From assembly GCF_001650915.1 (NCBI RefSeq), contig NZ_LXYO01000023.1, forward strand, positions 1,054,001 through 1,118,000: a stretch of DNA of 64,000 bases. Direction: 5' to 3'. The position numbers and the translations under genes are program-made. This DNA comes from Marinobacter sp. EhC06. Its GTDB lineage: Bacteria; Pseudomonadota; Gammaproteobacteria; Pseudomonadales; Oleiphilaceae. The notes below the pieces were generated by a model that saw only the letters and a list, made by a program, of their open reading frames with translations, made no database searches and was not told the DNA's origin. Of the stretch, positions 16,948 through 24,196 are shown piece by piece. Within the stretch, counting starts at the first letter, position 1, and each line of letters opens with the position of its first letter.

Positions 16948-16959
16948 CGGAGGTGGGCC

Positions 16960-17652
16960 ATGACCAGGAAGGTTCTTGTCGCGGTTTGCGCGAGTGCCGG
17001 GCTGCTATGGTCCACCGCATTTGCCGGCTCGGTCATGGTGCCCGGTATTGGCGGTGATATCCGGCTCACGGTGAACAGCTTCGAAAGCCGTCGCTTTGAC
17101 AGTGTCCTGCGCCAGCAGTACGACTTCAGCTGTGGCTCCGCAGCGGTCGCCTCGTTATTGAGCTTTCATTATGAGGATCAGGTCAGCGAGCACGATGTTT
17201 TCATTGAAATGCTGGCGTTGGCAGATGAGGAAAAGGTGCGCCGGCATGGGTTCTCCATGCTCGATATGAAGCGCTACCTGGCATCCAGAGGGTACCAGGC
17301 TGATGGATTCCGCTTGCCCTTGGCCGGGCTCAGGGAGAAGGTTCGCCTGCCGATGATTGTGTTGCTGAACATTGAGGGTTTCCGTCATTTCGTGCTGATC
17401 AAGGGCATCAGTGAAGACGAGGTGTTGATAGGAGACCCCGCCCGGGGTATGAAAATCTATTCTTACTCAAAATTCAGCGAGTACTGGGATGGTACCGCCT
17501 TTGTAATTCGCAGTCACCTTGATCGGGGGCGTGATCACTTTCTCGCCGATGGTCGTTGGCCCCAGGTGGCCAGGGCGCCATTGGAAAAAGGCCTCGGTGG
17601 GCCATCTCTCGGCCACACGCTGCCATACTGGCCCTCCGCGAGGGAATGGTGA
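16960..17652 (+). CDS. Exported C39-family cysteine peptidase-like protein (FapD-like)
   Basis: A 230-residue protein with a signal peptide (AFAG near 23) and a C39 papain-like domain: RQQYDFSCGSAAVASLL with catalytic Cys58, FRHFVLIKG with His143, and IGDPARG with Asp159; the Gln before the Cys is also present. C39 domains cleave after double-glycine-type leaders in bacteriocin exporters; stand-alone exported versions such as FapD accompany functional amyloid operons. A GGAGG ribosome site precedes the ATG, 12 bp after the upstream gene. Probable substrates are the neighbouring secreted proteins. Peptidase fold is confident; activity and targets are inferred. Confidence 0.85.
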   Translation: MTRKVLVAVCASAGLLWSTAFAGSVMVPGIGGDIRLTVNSFESRRFDSVLRQQYDFSCGSAAVASLLSFHYEDQVSEHDVFIEMLALADEEKVRRHGFSMLDMKRYLASRGYQADGFRLPLAGLREKVRLPMIVLLNIEGFRHFVLIKGISEDEVLIGDPARGMKIYSYSKFSEYWDGTAFVIRSHLDRGRDHFLADGRWPQVARAPLEKGLGGPSLGHTLPYWPSAREW

Positions 17653-17657
17653 TAATC

Positions 17658-18149
17658 ATGAAGGGCAGGATGCCTAAGGTCGCATTGCTGGCTATTGCCT
17701 GCACGACCTTATCGCCGGTTACCCGGGCTGAACTGAATCCCGGGGTTGACCCCATCAGTGACACGGAGCTTTCGGAGTATCGTGGCGGCTTCCTGATGGA
17801 TAACCTGGAGATCAGTATTGGTCTTGAGCAAATCGTTGGTATTAACGGTGACACCCTGGTGATCAATCGATTGACCATTCCCAACCTGAACCAGCCCGTC
17901 AATGACCGTTTGCTTGATCACCAGATGCAGACCGTATTGGAGGTGATCAGCGCGAACCGCAGCGGTGGTGCACGGGTAGCCAGCAATATGGCGGGTCCCA
18001 ACGGCTGGATGACGGTGGTTCAGAACAGCCTGGATAGCACTGTGATACAGAATATGCATCAGCTGAATATCGAGCTGAACAATCTGGGTGCCGGGAATCA
18101 GCTCCCGGCCCGGTTCAGTGATCAACTGATTCAGTTGCTTGGCCGCTGA
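17658..18149 (+). CDS. Small secreted protein, candidate minor fibre component
   Basis: A 163-residue protein beginning MKGRMPKVALLAIACTTLSPVTRA, a Sec signal. The mature N-terminus holds ISDTELSEYRGGF, parallel to TLTEDQLADASGRQG in the protein at 16597, followed by alternating hydrophobic strands (LEISIGLEQIVGI, DTLVINRLTIPNL) and a C-terminal VVQNSLDSTVIQNMHQLNI segment that again matches its neighbour. The start lies 5 bp after the peptidase stop; an in-frame ATG four codons earlier overlaps that gene. Last plus-strand gene of the cluster. Not recognised as a named family; grouped with the fibre locus by similarity and position. Confidence 0.7.
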   Translation: MKGRMPKVALLAIACTTLSPVTRAELNPGVDPISDTELSEYRGGFLMDNLEISIGLEQIVGINGDTLVINRLTIPNLNQPVNDRLLDHQMQTVLEVISANRSGGARVASNMAGPNGWMTVVQNSLDSTVIQNMHQLNIELNNLGAGNQLPARFSDQLIQLLGR

Positions 18150-18167
18150 GAGATTCTTGATTCCTTC

Positions 18168-19241
18168 CTAGAGACTGATCGGAAGCTTGAGTGTAATCTC
18201 GCTGTTAGGCGCGTTTTCAGTAACGCCAATGCTCACCGTCAGGCTCAGGGATGTGGACTGCGACAGGCGCTGGGACAGCCCGAATGACAGTGACCCGATC
18301 TGAATACGGTCGAAATTGGATTCAAAGAGATCAATGTTCCTCTCGAACGTGGTTTTTCGGATAACCGAGTGATCATAGCCCAGGCTGAACGACGTGCGCT
18401 CGTTAAAGGCGAACCCCATCCCGAAGCCAAAACGCACGATATCGCCGGGGTCGACCGTGCCTCCGTTTTCAAAGCCTTGCTCCTCTTTGAGGGTCCAGAC
18501 ATAACTCAGATTGCCGAACAGCACGGCCGGGTCGGTCGGGTAGATGAATGAGAGTCCAGGTTCGAATGCCCAGAAGCCTGAACCTGTTGGCCGGCTTTCC
18601 AGTTCGATGCCAATGGGATTACCCTGACTATCCTCGATGACCCTCTGGTCAACGTCGTAGGGGCCTTCGCCGGTTGGCGCTCTCACCCGCAGCGCGCCAA
18701 TCACGTAGGGCCAGCCGCCCAGGCCATCGGTTAGCTGATAGCGGGCTGAAACTTCAACATCACCGAGCCCCTCGCCGGAGGATTCACGCAGTGTATCCAC
18801 CGGCGTGCCCTGGAAAACCTCACGCTCTCTCAGATCCTCATTGATGCTCAGGTATGGCACACGGACCGCCGCTTCAAATTTGCTGGTAAATCCGTATTTG
18901 AGTGACATGGCACCAACAAAAATATCACGCTGGATCTCGGAAATGTTGATCAGTCCGATCAGCAGTGCAGGGATCACCGTGTAACCTTCGATCGCGACTG
19001 CCGTTGAGTTGCTATGGGCGTGGGAGAAAGAGGGTTCAATGGTGAAACGGCCTGGCCGGGTCACGATGCCACGGTCGGCGGTAATGGAAGCAATATCGGT
19101 TGCCGGGTCGTGGCCTTCGTCAGTCGTTGCCCGGACACTCGTCGGGGCGGCCGAGGCATCCTCGTCGGCCTGAGCGCCTTCTGCCAACATGGAGTAGCCC
19201 AGAGACAGTAGCGGGATGAGCCATAGTGTGTTTTTTTTCAT
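18168..19241 (-). CDS. Outer-membrane beta-barrel transporter-like protein (FapF/MetA_deg-like)
   Basis: A 357-residue exported protein: signal peptide to about residue 26 (EGAQA), a short spacer, then alternating amphipathic strands ending in the terminal aromatic-poor strand EITLKLPISL. The pattern RGIVTRPGRFTIEPSFSHAHS, SLKYGFTSKFEAAVRVPY and GLGDVEVSARYQLTDG is that of the phenol-degradation MetA-like outer-membrane family, which includes the Fap exporter FapF. It lies 12 bp after the regulator gene on the same strand and converges with the fibre genes. I infer a pore for export of the repeat protein; a solute channel is the alternative. Confidence 0.75.
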   Translation of the reverse strand: MKKNTLWLIPLLSLGYSMLAEGAQADEDASAAPTSVRATTDEGHDPATDIASITADRGIVTRPGRFTIEPSFSHAHSNSTAVAIEGYTVIPALLIGLINISEIQRDIFVGAMSLKYGFTSKFEAAVRVPYLSINEDLREREVFQGTPVDTLRESSGEGLGDVEVSARYQLTDGLGGWPYVIGALRVRAPTGEGPYDVDQRVIEDSQGNPIGIELESRPTGSGFWAFEPGLSFIYPTDPAVLFGNLSYVWTLKEEQGFENGGTVDPGDIVRFGFGMGFAFNERTSFSLGYDHSVIRKTTFERNIDLFESNFDRIQIGSLSFGLSQRLSQSTSLSLTVSIGVTENAPNSEITLKLPISL

Positions 19242-19253
19242 GGGGGAACTCCT

Positions 19254-20630
19254 TCAGTTGTCTTTCTGCGGCCGGATTGATGTGCCATGAGGCACGCGGT
19301 GCTTATCCATCAGCCGGTAGAGCGAAACCCTTGAAATGTTCAGAAGCCGGGCGGCTGCTGACACGTTGTTGTGGGCAAGCGCGAGACTTACCGAGATTGC
19401 CTGCCGGTCCGCTCTTGATCGAAAAGCGTCCAGTGAGAGTTCTCGGCTGCGGTCGTGGTTGTCGGTTGGGGTGGCGGTGAAACCCATGTCTTCGGCCCCG
19501 ATCTGTGGGCTTTCTCCCAGCAATAATGCCTGGCGCAAGCGGTTCTGCAGCTCCCTCAGGTTGCCTGGCCAGGGGTGGCCAGCCAGACAGATCAATGCAT
19601 CGTCAGTGAGGCGCCTGGTGGCTTTAGCCGAAGGTGTGGCCGAGAGTATCCGACTGGCCAGAATGGGAATGTCTTCCTTGCGTTCCCGCAACGGTGGCAA
19701 CAACACATGCAGGCTTCCAAGCCGGTAAAACACATCGCTTCGGAACGCCCCGGTCTTGACCAGCTGTTCAAGCGGCTGCGTGCTTGTCGCAATGAGCCGG
19801 GTGTCGACGCTGATGGGATGATTGGAGCCCAGGCGCTCGATCAGGCCTTCCTGGAGAAAACGCAGAATAGCCGATTGTTGTTCTGAGCAAAGCTCATCGA
19901 CACCGATCAATAACAAAGTGCCGCCATTGGCCGCTTCAATTCGACCTTTCTGGGCACTCATGGCATGGGTAAATGCCCCCTTTTCGTGGCCAAAGAGCTC
20001 GTTCTGGGTTAAAGATCGGGGCAGGGCTGCACAGTTCACTGCGATCAGCGGCTTGTTTCTACGTGGCGAATTGTCGTGAATGTAACGGGCGGCGGCTTCC
20101 TTGCCGGTTCCGTTCTCGCCGTAGATCAGTACGGATTCTTCAGTGCGGGCAAATTTCCGTAATAACTCTCTTACCTGCCGGATCGCCACCGACTCACCCT
20201 CAAGAGCAACGTCGTGATAACAGGCGGGTTTCGCCCGTGACGCCTTCGCCTGAAGCTCAGACATACCCCACAGGTGGCCGAGAATGCCATTGAGTCGGTC
20301 GGCCTGGAGCGGAAGTGTATGGTAGTCCTTACAGTAACGGTTGATCAGAGCACAGATTTCCGGGTTCTGGATCTGATGAGGTTCCAGGGTGGCAACCCAG
20401 TGCTGGACCGGAATCGTGTCCAGCCACTCGGGCAAGTGGGCCAGTTGATCCCGTTTCAGGGAGCCCAGATCAAACACGCCAACTCTGGCCCCACTGCCGG
20501 ACCTCTCGCCTGCGCAGCGTTTGTCTGTCGGGGGAACATGAATAAGCTGCCAGTCCCTTAGCAAGGGCCCGCTGGCAGCTAAAGCCGGGTACACCGCCGA
20601 CAACCAAACAAGCGGTCGTTTTTCCTTCAT
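19254..20630 (-). CDS. VpsR-like enhancer-binding-family transcription regulator
   Basis: A 458-residue regulator with three parts: a receiver-like N-terminal domain (residues 1-125, with ARVGVFDLGSL placing Asp54 where VpsR has its phospho-acceptor), an AAA+ domain (about 140-370) and a Fis-type helix-turn-helix (AAARLLNISRVSLYRLMDKH near 430). Walker A (GENGTGKE, 171-178) is intact. The sigma-54 loop is GAFTHA (218-223) instead of GAFTGA, and Walker B reads GGTLLLIGVDEL (236-247) instead of GGTLFLDEIGEL. Vibrio VpsR is similarly non-canonical, responds to c-di-GMP and drives matrix genes. Operonic with the barrel protein. Homology is judged by eye. Confidence 0.82.
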   Translation of the reverse strand: MKEKRPLVWLSAVYPALAASGPLLRDWQLIHVPPTDKRCAGERSGSGARVGVFDLGSLKRDQLAHLPEWLDTIPVQHWVATLEPHQIQNPEICALINRYCKDYHTLPLQADRLNGILGHLWGMSELQAKASRAKPACYHDVALEGESVAIRQVRELLRKFARTEESVLIYGENGTGKEAAARYIHDNSPRRNKPLIAVNCAALPRSLTQNELFGHEKGAFTHAMSAQKGRIEAANGGTLLLIGVDELCSEQQSAILRFLQEGLIERLGSNHPISVDTRLIATSTQPLEQLVKTGAFRSDVFYRLGSLHVLLPPLRERKEDIPILASRILSATPSAKATRRLTDDALICLAGHPWPGNLRELQNRLRQALLLGESPQIGAEDMGFTATPTDNHDRSRELSLDAFRSRADRQAISVSLALAHNNVSAAARLLNISRVSLYRLMDKHRVPHGTSIRPQKDN

Positions 20631-20671
20631 GGCGACTCTCCCAGAGAATGTGCCTTGAAAAAAACGAACTG

Positions 20672-20683
20672 CTGAACGTTCAG
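20672..20683. promoter_or_regulatory. 12-bp palindrome upstream of the VpsR-like gene
   Basis: CTGAACGTTCAG is a perfect palindrome 42 bp upstream of the regulator start. Its TGAA...TTCA core recalls the TGAAAC-A-GTTTCA site before the repeat-protein gene, so both may be bound by the regulator. The remaining intergenic bases up to 20919 show only a ribosome site (GGAGGT) for the next gene. Confidence 0.4.
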
Positions 20684-20919
20684 TAAATGCTGGTAATACC
20701 GGAACTGCTCGATCCGATCACTGCCCTGTGACCGCATACGGCTGGGGGAAACAGGCAAACAACTCCTGCTGGCGGACATTCAGTTTGTATGCCAGTTTAT
20801 ACACTTTCCGACCTTTCAGGAGGTTAGGGTCAGAGGCTTCTGCCAACCCGGGTTTTCTGTAAAGTTTGCCGACACAGGTTGCAAGCCGGATGGGCAGAGG
20901 CTGAAGCCATGGAGGTACA

Positions 20920-22734
20920 GTGAGCGCCAGTCAGGCAATTGTTTTTTTGATACTGGGTTTCGCCCTTGTATTGTTCGTCTGGAACCGGATCCGTTTTGAT
21001 CTGGTGTCGCTGCTGGCACTTCTGGCCGTCGCTATCACCGGCATTGTGCCTGCGGATCAGTTATTCGATGGCTTTGGCCACCCGGCTGTTGTGACTGTGG
21101 CTGCGGTTCTGGTGATCAGCCAGGGTCTGGTCAACGGCGGTGTGGTTGACCGCCTGGCACGCCTGCTCGGTAAAGTGGGGCACCGACCAACGCTACAGGT
21201 GTTGATGCTGACCTCGGTGGTAGCCCTGAGCTCGGGCTTCATCAACAACGTCGGTGCGCTTGCACTTCTGATGCCGGTGGCGATCTGGATGTCCCGGGAA
21301 GCCGGGCGGTCTCCCTCCCTGCTGCTGATGCCCCTGGCGTTTGGCTCCCTGCTGGGCGGGACTATGACCCTGATCGGCACGCCTCCGAATATCATCATTG
21401 CCAGTTACCGGGAAACGGGTTCCTTTGGCATGTTTGATTTCGCGCCGGTGGGCCTGGCAATAACCGTGGCTGGCATTGTCTTTATCACGCTGTTCGGGTG
21501 GCGTCTGACCCCCAGACGGGGGAAACCCGATGACGGCGGCAAGCTGTTCAGCGTGGGGGATTATGTTACCGAGCTTCGGGTTCCGGACGATTCCTCGCAT
21601 ATTGGCGCAACACTGCATGGCCTGCTGACACGCGCTGACGCCGAGAAGGATGTGGTGGTGCTCGCGCTGATCCGGGATGACAAGCGGTCACTGGCACCAT
21701 CGACGTTTTCCGTTCTGCGCGGCGGCGATCTGCTATTGGTGGAGGCGGATACCGATGCATTGCAGGAATTTCTGGACAGCACCGGGCTTGAGTTGGCGAA
21801 TGTGGAGGAGTCTTCCTCCGAAGAGCCCGACGACGATGAGGAGGTCCCGGAAAAACCGCGTGAAAAGTCACTGTCCGAGGGTGACGTCCGCTTGATGGAG
21901 GCGGTGATCACACCAGAATCCGGTTTGATCGGGAAAACCGCTAACAGGCTCAATCTTCGTGAACAGAATGGTCTCAATATTGTCGCTGTTGCCCGCCAGG
22001 GGCAACGGTTGCAGCGACGCCTGGGTGATATTCGGTTTCAGGCCGGCGACATTCTTCTTGTCCAGGGCGAGGAGGAAACCTTGCGAGTTACCCTTCAGGG
22101 GCTCGGCTGCCTGCCGCTGGCCGAGAGAGGCCTCCGGTTTGGACGGGAACGCAACGCGCTTCTGGCTGGCGGGTTGTTTGTGGCTGCCATCGCCGTAATC
22201 GTCGTTGGCTGGTTATCGCCACCGATCGCGTTGGTTGCCTGCGCCGTTGCCATGGTTCTCAGTGGTGTACTCAGCAACCAGGAAGCTTACCGGGCGATCG
22301 ACTGGCCCGTTATCGTTCTGTTGGCGGCAATGATTCCGGTGGGCAAGGCACTCGAAACCACCGGTGGGGCGGAGCTGATAGCGTCCTGGATGCTGATGCT
22401 TGGCTCCGGGGGCGATGCCTGGATGATCGTTGCGATTGTCCTGGTGGGTACCATGTTGCTCTCGAACGTTGTGAACAACGCGGCGGCTGCCATCCTGGTT
22501 GCCCCTATTGCCTTGAGTCTTTCGGGCCAGTTGGGCATTGCCGCAGATGCCATGTTGATGGCGGTAGCGAGTGGCGCCTCCTGTGCATTTCTTACCCCGG
22601 TGGGCCATCAATCCAACGCGCTGGTAATGGAGCCCGGTGGCTACCGGTTTGGCGATTACTGGCGCCTGGGGCTGCCGCTGTCTTTACTGGTGACCCTGGT
22701 GGCGGTCCCTGTCATTCTGGCTGTCTGGGGGTGA
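20920..22734 (+). CDS. SLC13/DASS family permease with two TrkA-C domains
   Basis: A 604-residue inner-membrane carrier. The N-terminal half holds the first Na+/carboxylate motif region (GFINNVGALALLMPVA and TLIGTPPNIIIASY), the middle (about 205-390) two RCK-C/TrkA-C ligand-sensing domains separated by an acidic linker (SSSEEPDDDEEVPEK), and the C-terminal half the second motif set (LLSNVVNNAAAAILVAP, LTPVGHQSNALV). This layout is typical of proteins annotated as sulfate or dicarboxylate permeases. Start is GTG with GGAGGT just upstream. No linked metabolic genes, so the substrate (sulfate, dicarboxylate or other) is open. Confidence 0.87.
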   Translation: MSASQAIVFLILGFALVLFVWNRIRFDLVSLLALLAVAITGIVPADQLFDGFGHPAVVTVAAVLVISQGLVNGGVVDRLARLLGKVGHRPTLQVLMLTSVVALSSGFINNVGALALLMPVAIWMSREAGRSPSLLLMPLAFGSLLGGTMTLIGTPPNIIIASYRETGSFGMFDFAPVGLAITVAGIVFITLFGWRLTPRRGKPDDGGKLFSVGDYVTELRVPDDSSHIGATLHGLLTRADAEKDVVVLALIRDDKRSLAPSTFSVLRGGDLLLVEADTDALQEFLDSTGLELANVEESSSEEPDDDEEVPEKPREKSLSEGDVRLMEAVITPESGLIGKTANRLNLREQNGLNIVAVARQGQRLQRRLGDIRFQAGDILLVQGEEETLRVTLQGLGCLPLAERGLRFGRERNALLAGGLFVAAIAVIVVGWLSPPIALVACAVAMVLSGVLSNQEAYRAIDWPVIVLLAAMIPVGKALETTGGAELIASWMLMLGSGGDAWMIVAIVLVGTMLLSNVVNNAAAAILVAPIALSLSGQLGIAADAMLMAVASGASCAFLTPVGHQSNALVMEPGGYRFGDYWRLGLPLSLLVTLVAVPVILAVWG

Positions 22735-22802
22735 GGCCGTTTAACCCGGCTTTGAACTCTCTGGTATGCTGAGCTAACTGTATTTTTTACGAGTGGCTGG
22801 CA

Positions 22803-24170
22803 ATGACAGTGATTGAGCAAATCGATCAGGCAAAGGCGGAATTGCTGAATCAGCTTGAGTGGACAAGGAAGCGTACCGAGACCCTGGTGTGTTCGCTGCC
22901 GGAGGTCGCGCTGGACGTTCCCTACCATCCGGGCGTCAATCCGCCGTTGTGGGAGATGGGCCACGCTGCTTTCTTCTACGAGGTGTTCGTATTCAACCTG
23001 CTGGATGGCATGCCAAGCCACGACCCATCCATGGACGATCTCTGGGATTCGTTCCATATCGAGCATCGGGATCGCTGGAATCGGGAGTTGTTTCCCGGGC
23101 GACAGAAAACCCTCGAGTATTTCAATCTAATCTATGATCGCGTGGCCGAGCGGATCGAAAAAGAGCCGTTAACCGACCAGGCCCTTTACCTATACCGATA
23201 CGCGATCTACCACCAGAACATGCACATCGAGTCGATGATCTGGTGCCGTCAGACTGTTGGCTACCCGGCACCTCCCGGCACCGATCTTTTTCGTCCGGCA
23301 CCTGGCGCGCCGCATCACGGCGACGCGGTGATTCCGGCAGGGGAGTGGCTCATCGGCATGCCGGGTGACTCGGAGCGGTATGCCAGTGAAGACTTTGCCT
23401 TTGATAATGAAAAGCCACGGTTTACCGTGAAGCTCGAGTCGTTCGCCATTTCAAAATGCCTGGTCAGTAATCGCCAGTTCCTGGAGTTCGTGGAAGACGG
23501 TGGCTATCGGCGACCCGCTCTCTGGTCTTTCGGGGGGCAGAAATGGCTTCAGACTGAATCCGATGTGGCCCTTGTTCATGGCAGTCGAGAACCGCTGTTT
23601 CGGGCCCCCCGTCACCCGCTTTATTGGCGCTGGCATGATGAGCAGTGGCAGGAGCGGGTGTTCGATCGGTGGCAGCCTCTGAATCCGGAGTCACCGGTCA
23701 CCCACGTGACGTTCTGGGAGGCGGAGGCGTATTGTCGATGGGCAGGGCGTCGCCTGCCGACGGAGTATGAATGGGAAGTGGCGGCCCTGGGGAATCGCCC
23801 TGGCGAGCCCTTCCGGCGTTTCCCCTGGGGCAACTCGACGCCAACCGAGCAACTGGCGGATCTGAACGGGCGCGCCATGGCCCAGAACCCGGTGTTTGAT
23901 TTTCCCGATGGTGACAGCCCCTTTGGCTGTCGGCAGATGACCGGTACGGTCTGGGAATGGACCAGCGACCAGTTCCTGCCTTACGACGGTTTCAAGGTGG
24001 ATATGTACCCTTTCATGTCCACCCTGCAGTTCGGCGATCACAAAGTCACCAAAGGTGGCGGCTGCGCAACATCATCCTGTCTGATAAGGGGCACCTACCG
24101 GCAGGCTTACCTGCCCCTGCGTAATGATGTCTATACCGGGTTCCGGACCTGCGCTCTTGAACAGGAGTAA
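22803..24170 (+). CDS. EgtB/SenA-like non-haem iron sulfoxide/selenoneine synthase family protein
   Basis: A 455-residue, two-domain enzyme: an N-terminal DinB-like helical bundle and a C-terminal formylglycine-generating-enzyme fold (about 180-455; WLIGMPGDSERYASEDFAFDNEKP, RRLPTEYEWEVAA, GTVWEWTSDQF, GFRTC). Candidate iron ligands are His54 (MGHAAF) and His137/His141 (HQNMH), at nearly the same positions as in EgtB, which joins a thiol to trimethylhistidine. SenA, which makes selenoneine, and OvoA share this architecture. No egtD, senB or senC is next to it, so the exact product cannot be assigned. Transcribed alone; the following gene is convergent. Confidence 0.82.
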   Translation: MTVIEQIDQAKAELLNQLEWTRKRTETLVCSLPEVALDVPYHPGVNPPLWEMGHAAFFYEVFVFNLLDGMPSHDPSMDDLWDSFHIEHRDRWNRELFPGRQKTLEYFNLIYDRVAERIEKEPLTDQALYLYRYAIYHQNMHIESMIWCRQTVGYPAPPGTDLFRPAPGAPHHGDAVIPAGEWLIGMPGDSERYASEDFAFDNEKPRFTVKLESFAISKCLVSNRQFLEFVEDGGYRRPALWSFGGQKWLQTESDVALVHGSREPLFRAPRHPLYWRWHDEQWQERVFDRWQPLNPESPVTHVTFWEAEAYCRWAGRRLPTEYEWEVAALGNRPGEPFRRFPWGNSTPTEQLADLNGRAMAQNPVFDFPDGDSPFGCRQMTGTVWEWTSDQFLPYDGFKVDMYPFMSTLQFGDHKVTKGGGCATSSCLIRGTYRQAYLPLRNDVYTGFRTCALEQE

Positions 24171-24196
24171 CCGACGGGCTGTTCTGGCCGCTCCGA

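Noticed and set aside
15418..18149. Naming the genes fapC, fapB and fapE directly
   Set aside because: The repeat lacks the Fap GVNxAAGxxNQQ-type motif and the small proteins cannot be aligned by eye to FapB or FapE; only the peptidase and barrel resemble FapD and FapF.
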